A stretch of 64,000 nucleotides of DNA, from NCBI GenBank assembly GCA_050183765.1, contig JBFXAZ010000001.1, positions 1-64,000 of the forward strand, given 5' to 3'. Source of the stretch: JAFAZJ01 sp050183765. Its GTDB lineage: Bacteria; Pseudomonadota; Alphaproteobacteria; Reyranellales; Reyranellaceae. Position numbers and translations under genes: made by a program. Positions 7,383 through 16,112 of this stretch are shown here, piece by piece; positions within the stretch are counted from its first letter, which is position 1; every line of letters begins with the position of its first letter. The notes beneath the pieces are model-generated. The model saw nothing but the letters and a program-made list of their open reading frames with translations, had not been told where the DNA came from and ran no database searches.

Positions 7383-9697
7383 AGGGCGGCGTCCATACCG
7401 CGCAGCGCCACGACAGCGCGCTCAAGCACACGACCGGCGAGGCGATCTATATCGACGACCAGGCCGAGCCGGCCGGCATGCTGCACGCCGCGCTGGTCCT
7501 GAGCCCGGTGGCGCATGGAAGGCTGAAGGGTGTCGATGCCAGCGCCGCGCGCGCGATGGACGGTGTGGTCGACATCGTCACCGCCGCCGACGTGCCCGGC
7601 GCCAACGACATAGCACCGATCATGAAGGGCGAGGCGATGTTCGCCGAGAACGTGGTCGAATACGCCGGTCAGCCCGTCGCCGCCGTGGTGGCACGCAGCC
7701 TCGACCTTGCGCGTGCCGCGGCGCGCAAGGTCGCGCTCGATATCGAGGCGCTGCCGGCGATCCTGTCGATCGACGAGGCGCTGGAGAAAGGCGCGCTGCT
7801 GTACCCGCCGTCGATCGTGTCTCGCGGCGACGTCGCGACGGCGATGGCGGCGGCGCCGCGCCGGCTGAAGGCGGAACTGCGCTGTGGCGGGCAGGAGCAT
7901 TTCTATCTCGAGGGCCAGATCGCCATCGCCACGCCAACCGAGGACGGCGACTTGGTGGTGCAGTCCTCGACGCAGCATCCCACCGAGGTGCAGCACATCG
8001 TCAGCCGCGTGCTGGGCCTCGACTACAACCAGGTCACCGTGGCGGTGCGCCGAATGGGCGGCGCCTTCGGCGGCAAGGAGAGCAACGCCTCCTGGGTGGC
8101 CGCAGTCGCCGCCTTGCTGGCGCGGCGCACCAGGCGGCCGGTGAAGCTGCGCCTGCCGCGTGGCGACGACATGGTGGCGACCGGCAAGCGTCACGGCTTC
8201 CTCTACCGCTACGAGGTCGGCTTCGACGACGAGGGGCGCGTGCTGGCGTTCGACGTGATGCTGGCGGCCAATGGCGGCCATTCGGTGGATCTCACGCCCG
8301 GGGTGCTGGCGCGCGCGCTGACCCATGTCGACAACGTCTACTGGATCCCGCATCTGCGCGCGGCCGGGCATCCGTGCAAGACCAACACCGTATCGAACAC
8401 CGCCTTCCGCGGCTTCGGCGGGCCGCAGGGCGTGCTGCCGATCGAGGACGCCATCCCGCGCATCGCGCGCGTGGTGGGACGCACGCCCGAGCAGGTGCGC
8501 GCGGTCAATTTCTACGGCGAGGGCACGAAAGACCAGACGCCCTACGGCCAGACGGTCGAGGAGAACCGCATCGCCGCCTGCGTCGAGCAGGTGACGCGCG
8601 ACGGCGATTGGCAGGCGCGGCGTGCCGAAATCGACGCCTTCAACCGCGCGGGCGGGCCGCTGCGGCGCGGGCTGGGCATGTTCCCGCTGAAGTTCGGCGT
8701 CTCCTTCAACGTGCCCAGCATGAACCAGGCGGGCGCCCTGGTGCATGTCTACAGCGACGGCTCGATCCGCCTGAACCACGGCGGCACCGAGATGGGGCAG
8801 GGCCTGTTCGTGAAGGTGGCGCAGGTCGTGGCCGAGGTGTTCCAGGTCGACCTCGATCGCATTCGCGTCACCGCCACGTCGACCGGCGAGGTGCCGAACA
8901 CCTCGCCGACGGCGGCGTCGACCGGCTCGGACCTCAACGGCTGGGCGGCCTTCGAGGCGGCCAGCACGATCAGGGCCCGCCTGACCGCCTTCGCGGCGGC
9001 GCATTTCGACGTGCCGGCGGAATCGGTGGCGTTTCGTGACAACCACGTGCATCTCGGTCCGCCCGGCGCCAACCGCGTCGTCGAGTTCGGCGAGCTGGCG
9101 CGGCTGGCGCATCTGGGCCGCATCTCGCTGTCGTCCACCGGCTTCTACCGCACGCCCAAGATCCACTGGGATCCGGTGAAGATGACCGGCCGGCCGTTCT
9201 TCTATTTCTCCTTCGGCGCCGCGGTGGCCGAGGTGGCGATCGACACGCTCACCGGCGAGAGCCGCGTGCTGCGCGCCGATCTCGTGCAGGATTGCGGCCG
9301 CTCGTTGAACCCGGCGATCGACCTCGGCCAGATCGAGGGCGCCTTCGTGCAGGGCATGGGGTGGCTGACCTGCGAGGAATTGTGGTGGGATCCCGAGGGC
9401 CGCCTGCGCACCCGCGGCCCCTCGACCTACAAGATCCCCGGCAGCCGCGACGTGCCGCCGATCTTCAACGCGCGCCTTCTCGAGGACGCGCCGTCTCGCG
9501 AGGACACGATCTTCCGCTCCAAGGCGGTGGGCGAGCCGCCTCTGATACTGGCCACCGCCGTGTGGACGGCGCTGAAGGACGCGATTGCTTCCGTCGCCGA
9601 CCACAGCGCCGATGTCGATCTCGACGCGCCGGCGACGCCGGAGCGCATCCTGATGGCGGTGGAAGCGGTGCGCCGCCGCCACGCGGCGCTGGCTTGA
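7379..9697 (+). CDS. xdhB: xanthine dehydrogenase molybdopterin subunit
   Basis: Molybdenum half that hydroxylates hypoxanthine and xanthine to urate in purine breakdown. The 772-residue length is normal. Diagnostic motifs are HFYLEGQIA, the cofactor loop RMGGAFGGKES, NTAFRGFGGPQG (with the substrate-binding Arg of xanthine enzymes), NHGGTEMGQGL and the C-terminal KAVGEPPL with the catalytic Glu. The gene follows xdhA directly. No xdhC-type maturation gene is present in the window, so cofactor sulfuration must be supplied from elsewhere. The 3' end faces the MarR gene at 30 bases. Confidence 0.93.
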   Translation: MKGGVHTAQRHDSALKHTTGEAIYIDDQAEPAGMLHAALVLSPVAHGRLKGVDASAARAMDGVVDIVTAADVPGANDIAPIMKGEAMFAENVVEYAGQPVAAVVARSLDLARAAARKVALDIEALPAILSIDEALEKGALLYPPSIVSRGDVATAMAAAPRRLKAELRCGGQEHFYLEGQIAIATPTEDGDLVVQSSTQHPTEVQHIVSRVLGLDYNQVTVAVRRMGGAFGGKESNASWVAAVAALLARRTRRPVKLRLPRGDDMVATGKRHGFLYRYEVGFDDEGRVLAFDVMLAANGGHSVDLTPGVLARALTHVDNVYWIPHLRAAGHPCKTNTVSNTAFRGFGGPQGVLPIEDAIPRIARVVGRTPEQVRAVNFYGEGTKDQTPYGQTVEENRIAACVEQVTRDGDWQARRAEIDAFNRAGGPLRRGLGMFPLKFGVSFNVPSMNQAGALVHVYSDGSIRLNHGGTEMGQGLFVKVAQVVAEVFQVDLDRIRVTATSTGEVPNTSPTAASTGSDLNGWAAFEAASTIRARLTAFAAAHFDVPAESVAFRDNHVHLGPPGANRVVEFGELARLAHLGRISLSSTGFYRTPKIHWDPVKMTGRPFFYFSFGAAVAEVAIDTLTGESRVLRADLVQDCGRSLNPAIDLGQIEGAFVQGMGWLTCEELWWDPEGRLRTRGPSTYKIPGSRDVPPIFNARLLEDAPSREDTIFRSKAVGEPPLILATAVWTALKDAIASVADHSADVDLDAPATPERILMAVEAVRRRHAALA

Positions 9698-9727
9698 AAC
9701 TTGCTGCGAGGCCGCGCGATGAAGCCG

Positions 9728-10168
9728 TCAACCCGTGCGTTCGATCAGCGTCTCGAGCAACCGCTTGAGCTCGCTCGTCGCCGGCTCGCCGTAGCTGCCG
9801 GTGATGTGCTCCTCCTGGCTCTGCACCAGCGGGTCGAGCCGGCGTGCCAGGGCCTTGCCCCGATCGGAGCTGAAGATCAGCACCTTGCGGCGGTCCTGCG
9901 GATCGGAGATGCGGTAGACCAGCGCGTCGGCCGCCATGCGGTCGATGATCTTGGTCAGCGTCGGGTGGTTGAGCAGCACCGCATCGGCCAGCTCGCCCAT
10001 CGACTTGCCGTTGCCGTCGGCCAGCACCTTCAGGATGCGCCAGCGCTCGACCGGCACGCCCTCGACGCTCAGGCGCGCTTCGAGCTGCCGGTTGATCTCG
10101 CGGTTGGCCTGGGCGAGCAGGTAGGCCAGGTGGCCGGTAATGGGAGGGCTGGCGGCGGAGTCGGACAA
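9728..10168 (-). CDS. MarR-family transcriptional regulator
   Basis: A winged-helix dimeric regulator of 146 residues. The DNA-binding part runs from about 45 to 110, with the recognition region GELADAVLLNHPTLTKIIDRM and the wing ISDPQDRRKVLIF. It is divergent from the amide uptake operon with a 103-base gap holding a perfect ATTGAA-TTCAAT palindrome, so it most likely represses itself and/or that operon. Which ligand it senses is not visible; an amide or aromatic acid would fit. Confidence 0.9.
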   Translation of the reverse strand: MSDSAASPPITGHLAYLLAQANREINRQLEARLSVEGVPVERWRILKVLADGNGKSMGELADAVLLNHPTLTKIIDRMAADALVYRISDPQDRRKVLIFSSDRGKALARRLDPLVQSQEEHITGSYGEPATSELKRLLETLIERTG

Positions 10169-10215
10169 GGAATGGGTCTCGGTATCACCAAGGGCCGCTT
10201 ATATGACCGGCAAAT

Positions 10216-10229
10216 ATTGAACTTTCAAT
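10216..10229. promoter_or_regulatory. probable MarR operator
   Basis: ATTGAACTTTCAAT is a perfect palindrome of two 6-bp half-sites with a 2-bp spacer, in the most A+T-rich part of the gap between the MarR gene and the amide operon. Size and position suit a MarR-dimer site covering divergent promoters. The assignment is by position and symmetry only. Confidence 0.6.
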
Positions 10230-10271
10230 GATTAATCGGTGGAGTAAAACGACAGCCGGAGGGTCATCGCC

Positions 10272-11423
10272 ATGATGATGCGCCAGGATCCCTACCGTGC
10301 GCTGCGCGCCCGGCCGCCCGTGCCTGCGCTGTTTCCCGCCGACCCCGACATCGCCGGCGGCCTGCGTCGCCGGTCGCGAGCCAAGCTGCGGGTGGCGCAT
10401 TTTCCGGCACTCTCGGGACCGTCGGGCATCTGGGGCATCGCGTCGGTCAACAGCGCGATGCTGGCGGCGTGCGAGATCAACCAGCGCGGCGGCATCCTCG
10501 GCCGCGAGATCGAGCTGTCGGTCCACGATGCTGGCGGCGCGCCCGAGGCGGTCGCGCGCGAGGCGGCCCGTCTGATCGACGACGACGATGCCGACGTCAT
10601 CATGGGCTGTCACATCAGCGCCGTGCGCCTGACGGTGCGGCGCGCGGTGGCCGGGCGCGTGCCCTACATCTACACGCCGATCTACGAGGGCGGCGAGCGC
10701 ATGCCCGGCGTGCTGGCGATCGGCGAGACGCCGGCGCGCCAGGCGCGGCCTGCGATCCACTGGCTGGCGGAGCGCCGCAAGGCGCGGCGCTGGTACCTGA
10801 TCGGCAGCGACTATGTGTGGCCCTGGCTGTCGCACCGCGCGGTCAAGCGCTACATCGCCGAGGCCGGCGGCGAGATCGTCGGCGAGGATTTCGTGGCGCT
10901 GGGCGAGCACGACCACACGCCGCATTTCGAGCGCATCCGTCGCGCCCGGCCGGACGTGGTCTTCATCTCGCTGATCGGCGTCGACGGCATCGTCTTCAAC
11001 CGCGCCTTCGGCGAGCACGGGCTGTCGCGCCACATGCTGCGGCTGGCGAACTGCGTCGACGAGACCGTGCTGCTGGGCGTCGGCGCCGACAACACCGAGA
11101 ACCTGTTCGCCGCGTCGGGTTATTTCGAGCGCCATCGCAGCGCCGCCAGCGAGCGCTTCCAGGGGCTCTACCACGACGCCTACGGGCCCACGGCCCCGGT
11201 GCCGGGCGCCACGGCGCAATCCAACTACGAGGGGCTCCAGTTCCTCGACGCCGTGATGCGCCGCAGCCCGGGCGGCGACGCGCTGGCGCTCACGCGGGCG
11301 GCCGAGGGCGTCGTCTATCGCGGCGGGCGTGGCGAGATCGGCATGCGTCGCGGACGCATGGAGATGCCGATCCTCTTCGCCGAGGCCGACGGCTTCGATT
11401 TCAGGCTGCACGCGCGCTTCTGA
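10272..11423 (+). CDS. AmiC-like type I periplasmic-binding-fold protein, probably a cytosolic amide sensor
   Basis: The protein has the Leu/Ile/Val-binding (Peripla_BP) fold of the amide/urea group: RVAHFPALSGPSGIWG, NQRGGILGREIELS, then PYIYTPIYEGGE and YLIGSDYVWPW. Unlike the other binding protein in the operon it has no signal peptide; the first 40 residues are Arg/Pro rich without a hydrophobic stretch. That is the situation of Pseudomonas AmiC, a cytosolic amide sensor. A GGAGGG site lies about ten bases before three successive ATGs; I use the first. No AmiR-type ANTAR partner is seen, so the output of the sensor is unclear. It is the first gene of the amide uptake operon. Confidence 0.75.
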   Translation: MMMRQDPYRALRARPPVPALFPADPDIAGGLRRRSRAKLRVAHFPALSGPSGIWGIASVNSAMLAACEINQRGGILGREIELSVHDAGGAPEAVAREAARLIDDDDADVIMGCHISAVRLTVRRAVAGRVPYIYTPIYEGGERMPGVLAIGETPARQARPAIHWLAERRKARRWYLIGSDYVWPWLSHRAVKRYIAEAGGEIVGEDFVALGEHDHTPHFERIRRARPDVVFISLIGVDGIVFNRAFGEHGLSRHMLRLANCVDETVLLGVGADNTENLFAASGYFERHRSAASERFQGLYHDAYGPTAPVPGATAQSNYEGLQFLDAVMRRSPGGDALALTRAAEGVVYRGGRGEIGMRRGRMEMPILFAEADGFDFRLHARF

Positions 11424-11451
11424 CCGCTTGATTTGCTGCATCGCAAAATAA

Positions 11452-11484
11452 TACTTGAAAGGGAAAAGATTTCCCGTTCAAGTA
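11452..11484. promoter_or_regulatory. 15-bp inverted repeat just before the permease start
   Basis: The arms TACTTGAAAGGGAAA (11452-11466) and TTTCCCGTTCAAGTA (11470-11484) pair at 14 of 15 positions around a 3-base loop, ending five bases before the ATG at 11490. The outer TTGAA/TTCAA bases equal the half-sites of the MarR-type palindrome 1.2 kb upstream. It could be an RNA hairpin that controls initiation at the permease, a processing site between the sensor gene and the transporter genes, or a second operator. Confidence 0.6.
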
Positions 11485-11489
11485 CGGCG

Positions 11490-12347
11490 ATGGATACCGG
11501 TATCAAGCTCGCGTTCGACCTGCTGGCCTTCACCTCGGTGATGGTCTTGATCGTGCTGGGGCTCGGCGTCATCGCCAGCATGATGGGCATCTTCAACTTC
11601 GCCCACGGCGAGTTCGTGATGCTCGGCGCCTACACGGTGTTCGTGTTCGAGAGCGCCGGCCTGCCCGCCTGGTCGGGCATCCTCGCCGCGCCGATCGTGC
11701 TGGCCGTCATCGGGCTGGTGCTCGAGCGCCTGGTGATCCGACGATTCTATGCCGCGCCGATCATCGCCATGCTCGGCACCTACGCCATCGGCCTGGTCAT
11801 CCGCGAGATCGTGCGCGGATTGCTGGGCGGTCACTACAAGTCGGTGAACGAGCCGCTGCCCGGCGCCTTCACCATGTTCGGCCTCGACTTCTCGATCTGG
11901 CGCACGGTGATCGTCGTCGTCACGCTGCTGATCATCGCCGGCACCTGGCTGTTCCTCGCCCGCACTTCGATCGGCCTGCAGATCCGCGGCTCGCTCGAGA
12001 ACCCGATGCTGGCGCGCGCCAGCGGCATCTCGACCACCACGCTGTACGCCGCGACCTTCGCCTTCGGCTCGGCGCTGGCCGGGCTCGCCGGCGCGCTGAT
12101 CGTGCCGCTCTACCAGCTCTCCGCCGACATCGGCACGCGCTTCCTGGTGCAGGCCTTCCTGTCGGTGATGCTGGGCGGCGTCGGCACCTTCGAGGGGCCC
12201 GTGCTGGGCGCCGCCGCGGTCGGCACCACCGCCGCCGGATTGCCGTGGATCGTCATACCGGTCCTCGCCGATCCGCTCGTCTTCGTGCTCGCGCTGGCGA
12301 TCGTGAAGTTTCGCCCGCAGGGCTTCATCACGCAGGGGAGACTCTAA
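11490..12347 (+). CDS. ABC transporter permease, LivH/UrtB type
   Basis: Inner-membrane permease of a branched-chain amino acid/urea/amide uptake system. The 285 residues form about eight hydrophobic segments with LivH landmarks: GIFNFAHGEFVMLGAY near the N-terminus, FLARTSIGLQIRG and the C-terminal LGGVGTFEGPVLGAA loop that contacts the ATPase. The frame is open further upstream, but the ATG at 11490 gives the usual start of the family; the earlier stretch is covered by the inverted repeat. It pairs with the LivM-type permease at 13624. Confidence 0.9.
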   Translation: MDTGIKLAFDLLAFTSVMVLIVLGLGVIASMMGIFNFAHGEFVMLGAYTVFVFESAGLPAWSGILAAPIVLAVIGLVLERLVIRRFYAAPIIAMLGTYAIGLVIREIVRGLLGGHYKSVNEPLPGAFTMFGLDFSIWRTVIVVVTLLIIAGTWLFLARTSIGLQIRGSLENPMLARASGISTTTLYAATFAFGSALAGLAGALIVPLYQLSADIGTRFLVQAFLSVMLGGVGTFEGPVLGAAAVGTTAAGLPWIVIPVLADPLVFVLALAIVKFRPQGFITQGRL

Positions 12348-12349
12348 CC

Positions 12350-13591
12350 ATGTCGCAGGACTACGCACCCAGGCTCATCGGCCGACGCCGCCTGCTCAGC
12401 GGAGCATCCGCGCTCGGCGCCGCCGGCTGGGTCGCCGGCAGCGCGGGCGGCTGGATGCTCGCGCCCAAGGGTGCCTTCGCGGCCGATCCGATCAAGATGG
12501 GCATCGCCACCGACATCACCGGCGCGATCGCGCCGTCGGGCAATGCCAACTGGCAGGTGGCGCAATTCGCCGTCGAGCAGATCAACAAGGCGGGCGGCGT
12601 CGCCGGCCGGCCGATCACGCTGTTCCTCGAGGACACCGCCTCCGATCCGAAGATCGCCGTCGGCAACGTCCGCAAGCTGATCCAGGAGCGCAAGGTCAAC
12701 GTCGTGCTGGGCGGCATCACCTCGGCGATGCGTCAGGCGATCAAGGACCCGATCGTCAATCGCGGCCGCACGCTCTACATCTATCCGCAGCTCTACGAAG
12801 GCCAGGAGTGCACCAAGAACCTGTTCTGCACCGGCCCGACGCCGGCGCAGCAGTGCGACGAGCTGATTCCCTACATCATCAAGAAGCTGGGCAAGAAGCG
12901 CTTCGCCATGCCCAGCGCCAACTACGTCTGGCCGCAGCTCCTCAACAAGTATGCGCGCAAGGTGATCGAGGCCAATGGCGGCGAGGTCGTGTTCGAGGAG
13001 TACTACCCGCTCGACCAGGCCGAGTACTCGGCGACCATCGGCAAGATCAAGGACGGCAAGGTCGACGTGGTGTTCAACACGGTCATCCCGCCCGGCCTGC
13101 AGCCCTTCGTGAAGCAGCTCTACGAGTCGGGCTTCCAGAAGAACGGCGGTGTCCTGTCGTGCGTCTACTACGACGAGAACCTGCTGAACTACCATCCGGC
13201 GCAGGAGATGGAGGGGCTATACAGCTGCCTCGACTACTTCCAGTCGATCGACGATCCGTTCAGCAAGCAGCTGCAGGTCGACTACGCCAAGAAGTTCCCC
13301 GACACCAAGTACCTGTTCACCGCCGGCTCGGCCGCGACCGGCATGTACCGCGGCGTGAAGTTCTACGAGGCGGCGGTGAAGGCGACCGGCGGCAAGCTCG
13401 ATCGCGACTCCGTTGCCGCGGCGATGGACAAGGCCAAGATCGCGCAGGGACCGGGCGGCGGCGCCGAGATGGTGCCGGGCAAGATGCACTGCAAGATGAA
13501 CATGTACGTCGCGCAGTGCAAAGTCGACGCCGGCAAGACCCGCTACGACGTCATCAGCAGCGCCAAGATGGTCGATCCCAAGGAATGCTGA
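12350..13591 (+). CDS. periplasmic amide/urea-type substrate-binding protein with Tat signal
   Basis: Solute receptor of the ABC system (413 residues). The N-terminus carries a twin-arginine leader, GRRRLLSGASALGAAGW, ending near AFAA-DP, so it is exported folded. The mature part is of the UrtA/FmdD-like group: KMGIATDITGAIAPSGNANW, NKAGGVAGRPI, RTLYIYPQLYEGQECTKN, ANYVWPQLLNKYARKVIEANGG. A GGGGAG ribosome site precedes the ATG two bases after the previous stop. Similarity to amide/urea receptors and the amidase at the end of the operon suggest short amides or urea derivatives as substrate. Confidence 0.9.
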   Translation: MSQDYAPRLIGRRRLLSGASALGAAGWVAGSAGGWMLAPKGAFAADPIKMGIATDITGAIAPSGNANWQVAQFAVEQINKAGGVAGRPITLFLEDTASDPKIAVGNVRKLIQERKVNVVLGGITSAMRQAIKDPIVNRGRTLYIYPQLYEGQECTKNLFCTGPTPAQQCDELIPYIIKKLGKKRFAMPSANYVWPQLLNKYARKVIEANGGEVVFEEYYPLDQAEYSATIGKIKDGKVDVVFNTVIPPGLQPFVKQLYESGFQKNGGVLSCVYYDENLLNYHPAQEMEGLYSCLDYFQSIDDPFSKQLQVDYAKKFPDTKYLFTAGSAATGMYRGVKFYEAAVKATGGKLDRDSVAAAMDKAKIAQGPGGGAEMVPGKMHCKMNMYVAQCKVDAGKTRYDVISSAKMVDPKEC

Positions 13592-13623
13592 ACGAGGTCG
13601 ATGTCGGCGCTGAGGCAGCGCCC

Positions 13624-14670
13624 ATGGACGAAACGCGTACGGCGGCGGGCGGCGGTCGGCCCGCCTCCCGGCGCCGGTTTCCGACCGGCGTCCTGCCGCT
13701 GGTCGAGGTCGCTACCCTGGTGGTGGCGATCATCGTGCCGTTCGCCTTCGCCGAGCGCACCGACCTGGTGACCCTGGCCACCAACGTGCTGATCCTCTCG
13801 CTGCTGGCCATCAGTTTCGACCTGTGCTGGGGCCTGTCCGGCATCATGAGCTTCGGCCAGGCGCTGTTCTTCGGCGTCGCCGGCTACGCCATCGCGCTGG
13901 TCGGCCGCGACCTCGAGTTCAGCGATCTGTGGGGAACGCTGCCGCTGGCCGCGCTGGTGGGGCTGGTGCTCTCCGCATTGTTCGCCGCGTTCCTGCTGCT
14001 GGGCCGCAAGCCGCCGACGACGATCTTCGTCGCGCTGGGCACGCTCACCGGCTCCTACGCCGCGGAACGCCTGGTGTCGGGCTGGCAGTATGTCGGCGCC
14101 GGCAACGGCCTGTCGGCGGTCAAGCTGCTCAAGATCGGCGACTACGAGTTCGTCGAGGGCACGGCGTTCTATTGCCTGGCGCTCGGCATCCTGCTGCTGG
14201 TCTATGGCGGCGCCCGGTTCCTCAGGCGCTCGCAACTCGGACTCGTGCTGGCCGGCATGCGCCAGAACGAGGAGCGGCTGGCCTTCTTCGGCTACCGCGT
14301 GCAGCTCTTCAAGGCGCTGGTCTTCTCGCTCGCCGGCGCGGTGGCCGGCCTGGGAGGCGCGCTCTACAGCTACCACCAGGGCTTCATCGGCCCCGGCAAC
14401 ATGGGCCCCGGCCTGTCCACCTCGGCGGTGATCTACTGCCTGTTCGGCGGTTCGGGCACGATCATCGGGCCGATCATCGGCACCGCCGCGGTCGAGGTGC
14501 TGTCCTACGTGCTGGCCGATGTCGACGCGATCAAGCGCTTCTGGCCGGTGATCCTCGGCGCGGTGCTGCTGATCGTCGTGATGTTCCAGCCCAAGGGCAT
14601 CCTCGGCCTGTTCGTGTCGGAGCGCGAGCGCATCGGCAGCTATGGCGTGCGCCGCAAGGACAGGGACTGA
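13624..14670 (+). CDS. ABC transporter permease, LivM/UrtC type
   Basis: Second permease of the uptake system, about nine to ten membrane spans in 348 residues. Family marks are FDLCWGLSGIMSFGQALFFG, the region LGLVLAGMRQNEERLAFFGY that couples to the ATPase, and the C-terminal FQPKGILGLF. An earlier ATG at 13585 overlaps the previous stop, but a GAGG site eight bases before 13624 favours the later start, with a charged N-terminal tail before the first span. Confidence 0.9.
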   Translation: MDETRTAAGGGRPASRRRFPTGVLPLVEVATLVVAIIVPFAFAERTDLVTLATNVLILSLLAISFDLCWGLSGIMSFGQALFFGVAGYAIALVGRDLEFSDLWGTLPLAALVGLVLSALFAAFLLLGRKPPTTIFVALGTLTGSYAAERLVSGWQYVGAGNGLSAVKLLKIGDYEFVEGTAFYCLALGILLLVYGGARFLRRSQLGLVLAGMRQNEERLAFFGYRVQLFKALVFSLAGAVAGLGGALYSYHQGFIGPGNMGPGLSTSAVIYCLFGGSGTIIGPIIGTAAVEVLSYVLADVDAIKRFWPVILGAVLLIVVMFQPKGILGLFVSERERIGSYGVRRKDRD

Positions 14671-14673
14671 GCC

Positions 14674-15408
14674 ATGGCGCTGCTCGAGATCCGCGGCGTC
14701 GGCAAGTCGTTTCGCGGGCTGCGCGCGCTCGACGGTGTCGACATCGACGTGCAGGCGGGCTCGTTCCACGGCCTGATCGGGCCCAACGGCTCGGGCAAGA
14801 GCACTCTGCTCAAGGCGATCGCCGGCGCGCACTACGCCGATACCGGCAGCATCACCTTCGCCGGCCGCGACATCACCCGCGCCACGCCGTTCGAGCGCGC
14901 CCGCGCCGGGCTCAGCCTGAAGTTCCAGATCACGGCGGTGCTGCCGGAGATCACCGCCTACGACAACATCCTGCTGGCGGCGCAATCGGGCGAGACGTTG
15001 AGCAGCCTGCTGTTCTCGCGCCGTCGCCGCGCGCTGGACGACGACGTGTGGTCGCTGCTCGAGCGCTTCCGCCTCGCCGGGCGCGCGCACGATCCGGCGG
15101 GCGATCTCAGCCACGGCCAGCAGCAATGGCTGGAGATCGCGATGGCGCTGGCACTGAAGCCCAAGCTGCTGCTGCTCGACGAGCCGACCGGCGGCATGAG
15201 CCCGCAGGAGCGACGGGCCACCGGCGAGCTGCTCGAGCCGATCAAGCCCGACTGCGCGCTGGTGATCGTCGAACACGACCTGCACTTCATCCGCGACATC
15301 TGCGACCGGCTGACGGTGCTCGATCAGGGCAAGGTGCTCGACCAGGGCGACGTCGAGTCCATCCAGCGCTCGGCCAAGGTCCAGCAAGTGTACACGACCC
15401 GTGTCTGA
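14674..15408 (+). CDS. ABC transporter ATPase, LivG/UrtD type
   Basis: Cytosolic ATPase of the amide-type uptake system (244 residues). Walker A GPNGSGKST near residue 36, a Q-loop at LKFQITAVLPEITAYDN, signature LSHGQQQWLEIAMAL, Walker B LLLLDEPTGGM and the switch His in VIVEHDLHFIRDI. The VEHD(L/M)xF form is typical of the UrtD branch. It starts three bases after the permease stop and overlaps the next ATPase gene. Confidence 0.92.
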   Translation: MALLEIRGVGKSFRGLRALDGVDIDVQAGSFHGLIGPNGSGKSTLLKAIAGAHYADTGSITFAGRDITRATPFERARAGLSLKFQITAVLPEITAYDNILLAAQSGETLSSLLFSRRRRALDDDVWSLLERFRLAGRAHDPAGDLSHGQQQWLEIAMALALKPKLLLLDEPTGGMSPQERRATGELLEPIKPDCALVIVEHDLHFIRDICDRLTVLDQGKVLDQGDVESIQRSAKVQQVYTTRV

Positions 15409-16102
15409 CGCCGCGCTCCTCGCCGTCCAGGGCCTGAACGCCGGCTATGGCCACAGCCAGGTGCTGTTCGACGTGTCGCTGACGGCGCCGGCGCGCGGCG
15501 GCATCGCTGTGCTCGGCCGCAATGGCGCCGGCAAGTCGACCCTGCTGCGCACGCTGTTCGGCGAGCTGCCGCCGAAATCGGGAACCATCAGCTTCTCCGG
15601 CGCGCCGGTCGGCCAGCTTCCGGCGGAGGAGCGAATCCGCCGCGGCCTCGGCTACGTGCCGCAGGAATACGCGATCTTCTCCAAGCTGTCGGTGCGCGAG
15701 AACCTGATGCTCGGCGCCATTCGGCAGAGCAAGCGCAAGGCGATCGACGAGGCGCTCGATTTCTTTCCCAAGCTGGCGCAGCGCCTCGACCAGACGGCCG
15801 GCACGCTGTCGGGCGGCGAGCGCAAGATGCTGGCGATCGGCCGCGCCGTCCTCGGTCGGCCGCGGCTGCTGATGCTCGACGAGCCGACCGAAGGGGTCTG
15901 GGTCGGCGTGATCGAGGAGATCGCCGACCGTCTGCGCCTGCTGTCGCGCGAGATGACGGTGATCATCGTCGAGCAGCACATCGAGCTCGCGCTCGAGGTC
16001 GCCGGCTACGCCTACGTCATGGATCGCGGCCGCATCGCGCTGGAAGGCACCGCGTCGGCGGTCAAGTCCGATCCGGCTCTCATCACGCATCTCGCGCCCT
16101 GA
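15401..16102 (+). CDS. ABC transporter ATPase, LivF/UrtE type
   Basis: Partner ATPase (233 residues) beginning at a GTG inside the end of the LivG-type gene, an 8-base overlap. Walker A LGRNGAGKST, Q-loop VPQEYAIFSKLSVRENL, signature LSGGERKMLAIGRA, Walker B LLMLDEPTEG and switch VEQHIELALEV are all present. It completes a standard five-part high-affinity uptake system with the genes at 11490-15408. Confidence 0.92.
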   Translation: MSDAALLAVQGLNAGYGHSQVLFDVSLTAPARGGIAVLGRNGAGKSTLLRTLFGELPPKSGTISFSGAPVGQLPAEERIRRGLGYVPQEYAIFSKLSVRENLMLGAIRQSKRKAIDEALDFFPKLAQRLDQTAGTLSGGERKMLAIGRAVLGRPRLLMLDEPTEGVWVGVIEEIADRLRLLSREMTVIIVEQHIELALEVAGYAYVMDRGRIALEGTASAVKSDPALITHLAP

Positions 16103-16112
16103 GGAGGAAACC

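Noticed and set aside
7298..9682. 794-codon open frame antisense to xdhB
   Set aside because: A composition shadow of the molybdenum subunit gene; rich in Arg, His and Gln with no recognisable domain.
13543..15387. 614-codon minus-strand frame across permease and ATPase genes
   Set aside because: Shadow of the amide transporter genes, which have all expected motifs on the plus strand.
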